This document shows positions 46,968 to 56,975 of a stretch of 64,000 bases of DNA, in pieces. Made by a program: the position numbers and the translations under genes. Positions within the stretch are counted from its first letter, which is position 1. The number at the start of each line of letters is the position of its first letter. Location of the stretch: the NCBI GenBank assembly GCA_963835165.1, contig CAWIGD010000006.1, positions 87,884 through 151,883 on the forward strand. The letters are read 5' to 3'. The DNA comes from VAZQ01 sp963835165 (GTDB lineage Bacteria; Pseudomonadota; Alphaproteobacteria; Rhizobiales; Xanthobacteraceae). Under the pieces are notes generated by a model that worked only from the letters and a program-made list of their open reading frames with translations, made no database searches and was not told where the DNA came from.

Positions 46968-48661
46968 ATGAAGCAGACCTCGGATTTCGCCCAGCGAGAG
47001 TCCCTCCGGCGGACGTGTTTCGGCGCGTGTTGGGCACCTATGAGGTCCGCGGGATTTGATACGGCCGCGATCCGGCAGTGGTGCATTCCAGAACTTGACG
47101 CCGAGATGTTGGTCGAAGCGACACGCGCGCAGCACCCGCAGCGCATCCTAGAGGTCGGGACCTACGTAGGGGTGTCGACGCTCCTGATGGCGTTAGCGGA
47201 CGCGACCGCCACCATCGTCACCATCGATCCGAACCTGCCGCTCGAGACCGAGATGGGCAGCATGGGTTCCAATCTGGGTAGCCTTGAAGGCGCCGTGCGT
47301 ACTCACGAGGTCGCGAGGGCCGCTGCCCGACAGCTCGGGGTCGAGGGCCACATCCAATTCGTGGAAGGTGGTTTCGCGATCGGCGATACTTTCTCATCGA
47401 TCCGAAGCAATTCCGGTGCGCGGGTCCCGGTGGTCGGGCCGGCGGTTTGCGCCGAGCACGGGCCGTTCGATCTGATATTCATAGACGGGCTGCACTATGC
47501 GTCCGCGGTAGAAGCGAGACCTTCGGCTCGCAGCCGAGGCTTTGGCCCCGGGCGGTGTCATCCTGATGCATGATTGCATCGGCATGTGGGGCACCAACGT
47601 GCGGGCCGGGATTTTTCGCTTCCTCGCAGATCGATCCGAGTTTCGCCTTTCCCACCCAAGGTTCAGCGAGCTCTATCGCTCGATCGGGTCGGTGTTCCGC
47701 GCGGACGAGCACCCGGACCTGATGAAGCAATTCAGGAGTTCGGAGCCGGACGCGTCAGCGATCCGCGCGGCGACGAGCTCGATCGTTTCCTCGATCATGC
47801 GCCGGCTCGAACCCGATTTCGTGGTTGAGCTCGCTGCTGGCGCAGGGGCGCCGAAGGCGGCTTCTCGAAACGGCCGACGTACCGGCTATCTCGGTCGCGG
47901 CTGGAATCCAGGCGGGGTGCGTGCGTCTTGAGGACGCTCTTGCCGAAGTGCACAAGGCCTGGCAGGGCGCGGGTGGCCGTGACGGGTTGCTTGTGAGCTT
48001 CGGCCTGGTCGACCACCTGTCCGAAGGCCAGCTGCGCGAGCTCCTGGGCTGGATCAGGGATCAGGATGTCCTCGCCGCATTCGGCTTCACGCCGCCGGGC
48101 GAGGTCGGGGTAGCGGGCCCCCATAGTCGCTCCTTCCGCCACATGGTGCGGCTCGTGGCGGACGCGGGCTTGAGCGTCGCGGCCCTCTCGCGTTTTGACG
48201 TGGACCCCGTCCAATTCGCCTTTGCGGCCGGCCCGAACGAACGGCCGACGAACTCATTCTGCATCCACACGGCGGTCATCGGTTCGAGGCAAGCAGATCG
48301 CGAAGGCGGAACAAAGGTCCGAAACGCCAATATTGACCCTGAACGAGGTGCAGGCGGAGGCATTCGAGCAGGAGACCCTACTTCGGCTGCACTATTCTCG
48401 CGGCTTCGACTGGGCTTTTGGCCAGCTTTCCGCGTCCCACGATCTGCGGCGCAGGGAAGAGGTGGACCTCGTTCGTCAGATCACCGAGGGGAAGCAAGCG
48501 GAGGCGGAGGTTCGCCGTCAGTTAAAGAGCGGAGCAAGTTGAGGTGGAGCCTCGCTCGTCAGATCACCGAACGGAAGCAAGCGGAGGCGGAGGTTCGCCG
48601 TCAGTCAGCCGAATGGCAGCAACGAGAGGCGGAGCTTCGCCGTCGGTCAAAGAATAAGTAG
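46968..48661 (+). pseudogene. Multidomain methyltransferase with coiled-coil tail, several frameshifts
   Basis: The first 180 residues form a Methyltransf_24-type domain: 'RILEVGTYVGVSTLLMALAD', 'TIVTIDPNLPLETEMGSM', 'GPFDLIFIDGLHYASAVEA'. One extra base near 47,518 shifts the frame; then 'LAPGGVILMHDCIGMWGTNV'. Near 47,830 the frame changes again, and a second domain follows ('LLSLV'-poor but clear 'EVHKAWQGAGGRDGLLVSFG', 'FRHMVRLVADAGLSVAALSR'). After a third shift near 48,290 the chain is 'ILTLNEVQAEAFEQETLLRL', then the Glu/Arg-rich repeats at 48,459. If repaired, it would be one protein of about 560 residues. The role is presumably glycan methylation; the second domain is unknown to me. 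Confidence 0.6.
48459..48621 (+). repeat. 82-bp tandem repeat encoding coiled coil
   Basis: Units at 48459-48540 and 48541-48621 both encode 'LVRQITEGKQAEAEVRRQ' or 'LARQITERKQAEAEVRRQ'; a shortened third unit follows ('REAELRRRSKNK'). Because the first unit has one base less than the second in its middle, the period is 82, not 81, and the reading frame shifts between units. Confidence 0.8.
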
Positions 48662-48763
48662 GCGCATTATCTTGTCAGCGGTTTGGGTGGTTCACTATCG
48701 GGATCAAAACCTGCGGCGCATCCTGATCCTGCGCGCCCAAAAGGGGTACACTGGTTAGAGCAT

Positions 48764-49255
48764 ATGGAAACTGATCATGATTTTTTTTGCGATGGCGTCG
48801 ACCGTGAGCCGAGGTGTTCCTCTCCCGCTTCGACGCTTACTTCAGGTGAGTCCCTTGAAATCGGGGCCGAAACCTACTCGTCCGCGATCGCGGACGCGCA
48901 GAACTACATGAAATGGCTTGTGGATACGTTCCGCCCCTATCTGCGCGGGCGCATCCTCGAGGTCGGGATTGGGCACGGCCATTATAGCGTGTTCCTCGGA
49001 GAATGCGGTCAGTACCTAGGCATCGATCTCGACGAGGAGAGCGTCACTGCCGCCTGTGCCAACTTTCCAGCTAGGCGGTTCGAACGATGTAATATCCTCG
49101 ACCGGCCGCAGCTGCACGCACTCCTGCCCGAGGGTGCGGATGCGATCGTGAGCATCAATGTGCTCGAGCACATCGAGGACAACGCCACGGCGATCGCCAA
49201 CCTCATTGACGTTGTCAGGCCGGGCGGGCACCTCCTTCTCAGCGCGGCCGGTTGA
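48764..49255 (+). pseudogene. Class I SAM-dependent methyltransferase, C-terminally truncated
   Basis: The ATG at 48764 opens 163 codons with 'MKWLVDTFRPYLRGRILEVG', 'IGHGHYSVFLGECGQYLGID', 'DAIVSINVLEHIEDNATAIA' and 'LIDVVRPGGHLLLSAAG', then a stop. In relatives 'GGHLLLSVPA' is followed by another 80-100 residues. Here the following bases are instead asnB codons lacking their first 15 residues. Deletion has therefore joined two genes, and the methyltransferase is probably inactive. Confidence 0.75.
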
Positions 49256-51137
49256 ACCAAAGGTCCTCGCCGCGATGTCCGCAGCGCTGATCCATCGTGG
49301 CCCAGATGGATCTGGGCTGTGGGTCGAAGGTGCTATTGGCCTCGGCCACCGACGGCTCGCGATCCGCGATCTCTCGGCGGCCGGCCACCAACCCATGGCC
49401 GATGCATCCGAGCGCATTGTCGTCACCTACAACGGCGAGATTTACAACGACCGCGAGCTGCGCGCGAGCTCGAGCGACGTTCGGCGTCGTCTTCCGCACG
49501 ACCTGCGATACGGAAATCCTGCCCTACGCCTATCTCGCCTGGGGCGATGCGATGTTCGAACGGCTGGAAGGACTTTTCGCCATCGGGCTGTGGGACCGCC
49601 AGGAACGCCGCCTGCTCCTGGCGCGCGACGGCATCGGAATGAAGCCGCTGTACTATGCCGAAAGGAGCAGACGCGTCCTCTTGCAAGCGAGATCAAGGCC
49701 TTAGGCAAGCGGCGAAATCGAGCGCCGATCGATCCGCAGGCTCTGCACACCTTCCTTGCGGCCGGCCATGCCGGGAGCGCGACGAGCCTGTAAAGGGACA
49801 TCAGGCAGGTCCCGCCGGGCAGCGTGTTGCATTCACGGAGCGCGAGCGGAGAGAGCGGCAGTTCTGGCGCCCGCGGCGTGCGCCCAGATGATGATCTTGA
49901 CGAGGCGCGTTTCCGGCTGCAATGACGATCGAGACGGTGGTGAAGAGCCAGCTCGTGAGCGACGTGCCGCTCGCCGTTCTGCAAAGCGGCGGCATCGACA
50001 GCTCCTGATTAGCCTGACGCTCGGCCGGCGTGGTCTGAAGGTGCCGCTGTTCACGGCCGGCTTCGGTGAGAACAGCCATGACGAGACTCGGTGGCGCGGG
50101 AGATCGCGACCGCCGCCGGGCTGTCGCACAACGTCTCGACGGCGAAGCGGCAGGACGCCGAGGCTGCGTTTCGGGCGGTCGTCTATCATTTCGACGGCCA
50201 ATGCGCCGACACCGGAGCGCTCGCCTTCTATCATCTCGCCGGTGCAGTTCGTCGAGCATGTTCACGTTGTCCTGTCCGGCGACGGTGGAGACGAATTCTT
50301 CTGCGGATATGAAACCTATGCCGCGACCTATGGCCGGAGCGCGCGCGCCGTTCGTTCCCGCCGGCTTGCCGGGCGTATCGGACGCGTCGCCTATGCCTCG
50401 GTGAACGCGGCAACGAGAAGCGGCTGCCTGCAGCGGCGCAGTCGCCCGGTTTGCGCTCGGCGCTTAGCGAAGTCGGGGACAGCCGCATCTGTATTGGCGG
50501 CGGCTGGTTCCCCGCTTTCTCGCCGAGAAGATCTACGGCCCCGAGATGGCCGACCTTGCGTCGGCCGACCCGTACGCGGAATACGCCGCGTACTACTCGG
50601 AGCCGCATGACAACGTGCTGGATCGGGCGATGATCGCCGACCAGCGATTCCACCTGCAAAGCGTGCTCGCAAAGGTCGACGCCATGAGCATGGCCCATGG
50701 TCTTGAGGTGCGCGTTCCGCTTCTCGACCGGCGGGTCATGGACCTCGCCGGTAAGTCTCGACGTGTCACTGCTGAATCCTGGCCCGAGGGCCCGCCGGAA
50801 TACGTGCTCCGCAAGCTCGCCGAGCGCCTGGGGATGCCGCGCGAATGCCGCATGTCCCGCAAGCACGGCTTCAACGTTCCGATCTCGCGCCTGTTGCGAC
50901 GCGGCGACCTGCGGCCGATCGCGACCGGGTGCTCGACCATGAGGCTGATGTTCTGGCTCCTTCCTGAAACCGGAGCCGGTGCGGCAGCTATGGCGTGCGC
51001 ATCGCGAGGGGAGCAGCGACAATGCTTTCGCGCTGTGGCCGATCTTGACGGTGGGCGATCTGCGTGGACGGGCCTTGCCCCCCCTTCGGCCGCGCCGCGC
51101 GTTGCGGTCCGAGGGAGCGGGTGCATGCCGGATTTGA
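49256..51137 (+). pseudogene. asnB: Second asparagine synthase (AsnB-like), 5' truncated, many frameshifts
   Basis: Homology starts at 'AAMSAALIHRGPDGSGLWVE', so the Cys2 nucleophile is lost. It then runs over all three frames: 'LGHRRLAIRDLSAAGHQPM', 'VVTYNGEIYNDREL', 'FAIGLWDRQERRLLLARDGI', 'SDVPLAVLQSGGIDSS' (PP-loop), 'VHVVLSGDGGDEFFCGYETY', 'VLAKVDAMSMAHGLEVRVPL' and 'RMSRKHGFNVPISRLLRRGD'. At least six breaks are present. It aligns with asnB at 34599 but belongs to a distinct subgroup. The stop at 51135-51137 overlaps the next methyltransferase start, showing that it was once a translationally coupled gene. Confidence 0.85.
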
Positions 51138-51740
51138 AGGACCAGACGATCGGGATTTCGGCGAGCAATGGACCGCGTTCCGCGACAATCCGGGATATTA
51201 CGGTTCGGCGGATCTGCTTACCGATCTGTTTGGGCCGTTGCTTTCACTCGACGAGGTAAAGGCCGAGCGGATCGCCGACATTGGCAGCGGCACGGGGCGC
51301 ATCGTCAACATGTTGCTCGACGCTGGCGCGGACCACGTCGTGCGGTCGAACCTTCGCGGCCATGCTGGTGCTGAAGGACAACACGGCGGCGCGCGCGGAC
51401 CGCGTCGACCTATGCAAGCAGGTGCCCGGCGAGTAGTTGCCGCCCGATCTCGCACTCGATCTCGTGGTCTCGATCGGCGTGCTGCATCACATTCCCGAGC
51501 CCGGCGCCGGTCGTTCGGGCGGCCTATCGACGCGCTGCAGGCCCGGCGGGAGGCTGCATCGTCTGGCTCTACGGCCACGAGGGCAACGAAATCTGATCCC
51601 GCGCTTGGTCGAGCCGCTCCGCACCGTGACCACGCGGTTGCCGCACCTGGCGCTGGTCGGCCTCTGCCAAATCATAGGTCTCGATGTGTACATCGTCGCA
51701 TGCTGTGCCTTTTTTAACCTCGATCGTATGTTGTGCTGCA
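51125..51740 (+). pseudogene. Class I SAM-dependent methyltransferase remnant
   Basis: Begins MPDLKDQTIG, then 'FGEQWTAFRDNPGYYGSADL', 'LLTDLFGPLLSLDEVKAERI' and 'ADIGSGTGRIVNMLLDAGAD' (motif I). Frame changes lead to 'LALDLVVSIGVLHHIPEPG' and the membrane-near end 'TRLPHLALVGLCQIIGLDVY'. There are at least three breaks, and the end is uncertain, about 60 bases before an IS element. Probably one more glycan methyltransferase, no longer functional in this form. Confidence 0.7.
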
Positions 51741-51796
51741 ACGGGCTGTGTCATTGATTTGTGTTAAGTTGGGAGATGGTCTTGCTACCAATTTAT

Positions 51797-53047
51797 GGGC
51801 ACCTCGAAAAATAGCTCCTTCTCCCGACCTGTGCGAATCTGATGCGTGAGATTTTGATTCGCAGAGGCGACGATGGGTCAGCTGGGATTTTTCGATGCCG
51901 ATAAGCGCTTGGAAGCCTTGTCAGCGAAGGGCGATCCGCTCGAAGCCATCGATCGTCTCGTGCCGTGGGAGAGCTTTCGCGCCGAGATCGAGGCGGTGGT
52001 GCTCACGCCGGACGAGCTCAAGAAGAGCAGCGCCGGCCGGAAGCCGTTCGATGCCATCCTGATGTTCAGGATGCTGGTTCTGCAAGCGCTCAACAATCTG
52101 TCGGACGAGCAGGTGGAATATCAGGTGCGCGACCGGCTGTCGTTCTCGCGCTTTCTGGGGCTCGCGATCGAGGACAGCATTCCGGACGCCACGACGCTTT
52201 GGCTGTTCCGCGAGAAGCTGGCCAAGGCCGGGCTGATCGAGAAGCTGTTTGACCGCTTCGACCAGCATCTTGCGGCCAAGGGCTACATGGCGCGTGGCGG
52301 GCAGATCATCGACGCCAGTATCGTGCCGGTGCCGACGCAGCGGAACAGTCGTGACGAGAACGCCGAGCTGCAGGCTGGGCGCACACCAGCGGGGTGGAAG
52401 CAGAAGCCCGCCAAAGTGCGGCAGAAGGACCGCGATGCGCGCTGGACCAAGAAGCATGGCCGCAGCTTCTTCGGCTACAAGAACCATGTGAACGCGGACG
52501 CCAAGCACAAGCTGATCCGGCATTATGCGGTGACCGATGCGGCCGTGCACGACAGCCAGGAGCTGGATGGGCTGTTGGACACGGGCAACACCTGCAATGA
52601 TGTGTTCGCCGACAGCGCTTATCGGTCGGCCGAGATCGAGGCGCAAACTCAGGGCCAGCGGCTTACAAGAGCCGGATTCATCGACGCGGTCGGCGCAACC
52701 ATCCGCTGTCTTTTGCGCAAGTGCGAGCGAACCACGCCAAGAGCCGGATACGCGCTCGCATCGAGCATGTGTTCGGAGCGCAGCAGAACTCGCCGGGCGG
52801 TCGGATCGTGCGAACGATCGGCATCGTGCGGGCGCGCGCCAAGATCGGCTTGCAGAACCTGGCCTACAACATTCGCCGCCTGGTGACGCTGGAACGGCTC
52901 GCCGCGGCATGAAGACGGTGGAGTCGTCTGCAGTGTTCCAACCGAAGCAGTGGGCGGAAAAAGAAGCCGGGAAGACAATCGAAAACAGGACCCAACCCGA
53001 ACTTGTGCCCAATCAGGCGTCAAAATCGAACATTGTTCGAGGTGCCC
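51797..53047 (+). mobile_element. IS5-family insertion sequence, 1,251 bp
   Basis: The element is bounded by perfect 12-bp inverted repeats, GGGCACCTCGAA at 51797-51808 and TTCGAGGTGCCC at 53036-53047. It contains one transposase gene. The flanking bases (TTAT left, TTAA right) show no exact target duplication, so one end may have been altered or the flanks recombined. It sits in the polysaccharide cluster between a methyltransferase remnant and the second membrane-protein copy. Confidence 0.9.
51873..52912 (+). CDS. IS5-family transposase (frame shifted near the C-terminus)
   Basis: A DDE transposase of about 345 residues. It starts MGQLGFFDADKRLEALSAKG with 'GRKPFDAILMFRMLVLQALN' and 'LSDEQVEYQVRDRLSFSRFL' (helix-turn-helix region), then 'GGQIIDASIVPVPTQRN' with the first Asp and 'DVFADSAYRSAEIE' with the second. 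Near 52,640-52,670 two indels shift the frame; the proper end continues 'KSRIRARIEHVFGAQQNSPG' with the catalytic Glu and 'NLAYNIRRLVTLERLAAA', stop at 52912. Read uncorrected, the chain goes to 52886 with an unrelated tail. ATG at 51873 lies 76 bases inside the left repeat. Confidence 0.88.
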
Positions 53048-53442
53048 TTAAATCATTCAAGCGTCTAATTAAATGGAGTCCGCACAACGCAAGAGACTAT
53101 CATGGAAGAGAATATCCAGTCGCAAGTTCGACGAAAAGTTCCGATGGCGCCCTTGATAAGGCAGAAACTTCGCGCTGCCAACTGGGATTTGGTCGATCGA
53201 TGAGGACCTGGATCCCAGGCAACGGGCCCATTCCAGATCATGCTCTATCTCGCCTTGCCGGTCTCAGCTCCTCATGGAACTCACCGGCGTGCTGCAAAAA
53301 CCCAGCCCTATTCGTCCGCAGGCGAACCCCGCTTTGGTCTACGTTAGCGGGCACGCGTCTTTGAGGCTCCTTGATGATGTGAGCGGACTGTTGGCGTAAA
53401 CGGAAAGCCCGAGGGCATCACGGTATGTTCGCCGAGAGCCTA
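53048..53442. other. Stretch without an assignable gene
   Basis: One frame carries a protein-like end ('LMELTGVLQKPSPIRPQANP', 'HASLRLLDDVSGLLA', stop) at about 53,274-53,400, which may be the tail of a gene cut by the IS element. I cannot name it. No other feature is seen. Confidence 0.35.
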
Positions 53443-55396
53443 TCAGCGCAGCGGCTCGGCATGGGTGACGTAGAACCAATAGTCTCGTAGCCCCCCGGCT
53501 TCTGCCATTCCTTGAATGGCCGGCCGCCAGGACCTGACCTCCGGTTGCTCCAGAACCTGGGGTGGCACTATGAATTGATGGTTGCTCGACGCGCCTTGCT
53601 CGAGACGTGGAGAAAATATGAAACCGAACGGTATGGGCGGCATGTCCGGGTGAATGAGGCCTTGATGAATTTCGATGTTGCCTGCTTTGATGACGTTTGC
53701 AAAAGTCGGACAGGTGAACGGCAGGTATGTCCTGGCGTAGCGGCGTGCCATCTTCGACAACGAGGAACCCTGCTTATTCGACGACCGCCGAATACGATGG
53801 CTCTGCTCCGGCGTTGGCGTCAGCGCGCCGCCGGTGATGCTCTCAACGGGAGAGAGACGGTGTGCCAGCCATGGGATCGAAAAAAACAAAAGCATGACTA
53901 TGAGCACTATTGCTTTACCGTATGGCAACAACCTCCGATCTGGTCTGATATGATGTCTTGCGATCAGGCCGGGTCCCGTAATCCCCATCGCAAAAAACAG
54001 GAATAGAAGGGGATAGCTGCAGCGAGCACGCGTCGGCCGTCATCAAAGAATACAAATGATGCGGACGCCACGATACCAGCCCACAACAGCAACCAGAATG
54101 CGATTTCCCCTTGCTCCCGCCATCTGATCATGACGTAAAGTACACCGAATACGGAAAGCATCGATAGAAAGGTTTGTGGAAGCCAAGTCGGTTCCACGAT
54201 CAACGAAAAATATCCTCGCCAAAATAAATCAGGTAATTGCGTTACGAAGTTATGGGAAGCTCCACCCAGCCGCTGAAACAAGATGGTGGGATCCTTCTTG
54301 AGGTTATCCCATGCTAAAGAATACAGCAGTTTCGAAGCAGCAGCCTCGTCTCCCGGCGATAGATCTTTTCCTTCTTCTTTCAGTTTCGCAGGACAGCCCT
54401 CCCAGGTGGTGCCAATCGTGAGTCCGCAAAGCGTGTATGAAAAATTGCTGCCGGTAAGAATTAGATCGGTGCCATAGGCTTTCTGAAGTACAAAATTTGC
54501 GAGAAAGATGCCGAGCAGAATGGTTAAGGAAAGTATGAGTACCGTTATCTTTTGCTTTGCGCTCTCTCCAAACTGCCAGACCATCCACAAAATGAGGGCT
54601 GGAATCGTGAAAACATGCTACCCATTCGCGTCATTAGCGCGACAGTTGTTGCTCCGAAAGCCATCAAGGCGTGCGCCAGGGAAGCTGTTCGAAGGGCATC
54701 GATAAAGAACGGGATTGAGAATAACGCCCAACAGAGGGCTAAAGGCTCCGTAGAGGAAGTCGGCACGAAGGTTCGTATGTAGATGTAGGTGATTCGAAGA
54801 AGGCCAGCCCTGCCCACAATCCCCGCCATCGCGCAACGGCCGAAGTTGCAAAACAAGTCGTCGCCGATAACAAGCATGCCTGCAGAAGCAGCATGGTGGC
54901 CACGGAGAAGCCGCCAAAAAACAAGAGCACAGACCGGAAGGCCGCCGCGAGCGGTCGTCGCAGACTGACGGCATTCCAAACTCCATCCCTGGCCTGGTCG
55001 TAAGCGCCGGCCACGTACTCGCCAGCGTCAGAAAAAGGAATGAGGCCTCCAATGCTGAAACTTTCGAAATCGCCAGGCCGAACCATACCCGTCCACATGG
55101 CGCTCATCGAAAACAGGAACGCGCACGTCGTGATCAAGAAGCCCCACCGGCGAAAAGCGTCCAAGCAGGAGCTCTTCGTGTCGCGCCTTCCAGGCGGATT
55201 TGGGAACCAGTGGCCGACCCATGCCGACAGCTCCCGCTCCGGCGCATGTGAGAAGAACATATCCAAGCATAGGTTCGTTACGGGCCGCCCACGCGGCCAT
55301 AGACGACCACCGGATCAAAGCAGTAGTCGGAAGCGCCCAGCCGGACAGAAGTGCGTAGATGCTGCTTGCGATATAGAGAAAGGCCGCCGCCAAGAT
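53443..55396 (-). pseudogene. Second copy of the large GT-C-like membrane protein, 5' truncated and frameshifted
   Basis: Homologous to 29834-32466, in opposite orientation. Matches run from 'LLSGWALPTTALIRW' (compare 'VYAGYALPTTAVFHF') through 'FESFSIGGLIPFSDAGEYVA', 'VWNAVSLRRPLAAAFRSVL', 'TYIYIRTFVPTSSTEPLALC', 'ALFSIPFFIDALRTASLAHA' and 'TGSNFSYTLCGLTIGTTWEG' to the soluble tail 'FIVPPQVLEQPEVRSWRPA'. Breaks lie near 55,270, 54,800, 54,590 and 53,985. The N-terminal 200 residues are missing because the alphaproteobacterial sequence ends at about 55,396, where an in-frame join to an actinobacterial permease occurs. Base composition is less GC-rich than in the first copy. Confidence 0.75.
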
Positions 55397-55397
55397 C
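55394..55397. other. Composition breakpoint 1 (alphaproteobacterial to actinobacterial)
   Basis: The membrane-protein homology ends and the permease begins within a few bases of the GATC at 55394-55397. The permease reads '...NVVYGYL' up to this point, whereas homologues continue with an Asp-Pro ending. On the right side codons end almost always in G or C; on the left they do not. Confidence 0.65.
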
Positions 55398-56405
55398 AGA
55401 TAGCCGTACACCACGTTGGCCGCGAGGTTCGCCAGGATCACGGCGGCCGAAGCGATCAGGAACGTGCCCTGCAGCACCCAGAAGTCCGGGATCGAGATCG
55501 CCTCGTAGGAGAGCAGTCCGAGGCCGGGAATCGAGAAGACGGTCTCGATGGTGATCGCGCCGGACACCACGAAGCCTATGTTGATCGCGGACAGGGTCAC
55601 CGTGGGCAGCAGCGCGTTGCGTGCGGCGTGCTGCCGCCGTACGGCGATGTCGCGGAGGCCCTTCGCGCGCGCCGTGACGAGATAGTCCTGACCGAGCTCG
55701 TCGAGCAGCGAGGAGCGCATCACCAGTGAGTAGTCGGCGAGGTAGGCCAGGGTCAGCGTGATCACCGGCAGGGTCAGGTGCCGCATGGTGTCGAGCACGC
55801 CCTCGAGGCTCGCCGGGTCGACGTCGGTCGAGTGGAGCCCTCCGGTCGGGAACAGCCCCGGCAACGGCCCGATGCCGACGGCGAACACGGCGATCAGGAG
55901 CAGGCCCAGCCACCACTCGGGCATCGAGTAGAGAGTGAGCGTGATCCCGGTCGAGAAGCGGTCGAACCGCCCACCCCGGTTCCAGGCGCCGAGCATCCCG
56001 ATGTAGACGCCGATCAGCATCGCCAGAACCGTGGAGGTGCCCACCAGGAGAACCGTGGGCCACAGCCGCTCCCAGATCAGGTTGGCCACCGGCACCCGGT
56101 AGCGAAGCGAGATGCCCAGGTGCCCGGCGAACGTGTTCTCCAAGAAGACCACGAACTGACGCGGCAGCGACTCGTCGAGGCCGTAGGTGTGCCGGAACTC
56201 CGCCAGCTGCTTGGCGGTGCGGAACCGTCCGCGACCCAGGGTGCGGGCCGGGTCACCCGGGAGCACACGGAACAGGAAGAAGTTGACGACGAGCACGAAG
56301 AAGAGGCTGCTGGATCGCGCCGAGCACCTTGCTGAGAACGTAGCGGGAGTAGCTCGAGCGCCGGGTGACGCGTTCCGGGGGCGCCGCCCCGACGAGCGTC
56401 GTCAC
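55397..56405 (-). CDS. ABC transporter permease, DppB/OppB-like (actinobacterial type, 3' end cut, one frameshift)
   Basis: An inner-membrane permease of about 335 residues. From a GTG at 56405 the N-terminus reads 'SSYSRYVLSKVLGAIQ'; one base must be added near 56,310 to enter 'SSLFFVLVVNFFLFRVLPGD'. 'FRHTYGLDESLPRQFVVFLE', 'LLVGTSTVLAMLIGVYIGML', 'YSMPEWWLGLLLIAVFAVGI' and 'ARAKGLRDIAVRRQHAARNA' (the EAA loop), with 'GAITIETVFSIPGLGLLSYE' near the end, are all standard for dipeptide/oligopeptide permeases. Only the last few residues are missing at the breakpoint. Codon use points to a high-GC actinobacterium. Confidence 0.85.
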
Positions 56406-56971
56406 CGTCGACTCGCGCTCGCCCACGGTCGTCCTTCGCCGCATCAGGAGCAGAACCCCGCCGGCCACCAGGGCAACGAGCGCGATGCCGCCGATGATCA
56501 GGGGTGCACTGCTGCTGCTCCCGCTGTCGCTGCTCGACGTGCCCGCGGAGGGTTTCAGCGCGGAGGCGACGCCGTCACAGTCGCCCGCGTCGGCGGCGGG
56601 ACGGAGCTGCGAGTAGTTGTGCGCGCCGTACTGGACCAGCCAGACACCGCCGGGATCCGGCTGCGGCTGGAAGCAGGCGAAGCGGTCGCTCCGCACCGCC
56701 TCGCCCGTCGTGGTGTACACGGTCACGATGTAGGGCGACTCCTCGTACAGCTTCTGCTGCATCCGCTTGACGATGTCGACCCGCTTGGCGTTGTCCATCT
56801 CGCCGTTCTGCTGCTTGTACATCGCGTCGTACGCCGGGTCGCAGTACCACGAGTCCGAGAGCCCGCCCCGCTGGTCGCAGGTGAAGTCGGCCAGGATGCC
56901 GTCCGGGTCCGGCTCGACGAACCAGTCCCACTCGAACGCGTCGTACTCGCCGCGCAGGATCAGGTCTCCTA
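56406..56971 (-). CDS. Peptide ABC transporter substrate-binding protein, C-terminal part with membrane anchor
   Basis: About 190 residues of a family-5 binding protein: 'LILRGEYDAFEWDWFVEPDP', 'GGLSDSWYCDPAYDAMYKQQ', 'RVDIVKRMQQKLYEESPYIV' and 'HNYSQLRPAADAGDC', then a Ser-rich linker and one transmembrane helix, 'PLIIGGIALVALVAGGVLLL', followed by 'MRRRTT'. A C-terminal anchor replaces the lipoprotein anchor in some actinobacterial receptors. The 5' part is missing beyond the breakpoint at about 56,972. No stop separates it from the permease frame; a GTGA overlap at 56402-56405 in a neighbouring frame suggests that an indel hides the true stop. Confidence 0.8.
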
Positions 56972-56975
56972 GATC
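56972..56975. other. Composition breakpoint 2 (actinobacterial to archaeal)
   Basis: Between 56,965 and 56,985 the sequence passes from GC-saturated codons of the binding protein to AT-rich DNA. A GATC lies at 56972-56975 within AGATCT. Confidence 0.65.

Noticed and set aside
51921..53012. 363-codon antisense frame in the IS element
   Set aside because: The DDE transposase lies on the other strand; antisense frames of this kind are usual in high-GC IS elements.
55778..56972. Plus-strand frames rich in Arg/Gly/Pro over the ABC permease and receptor
   Set aside because: Shadows of the GC-saturated actinobacterial genes.
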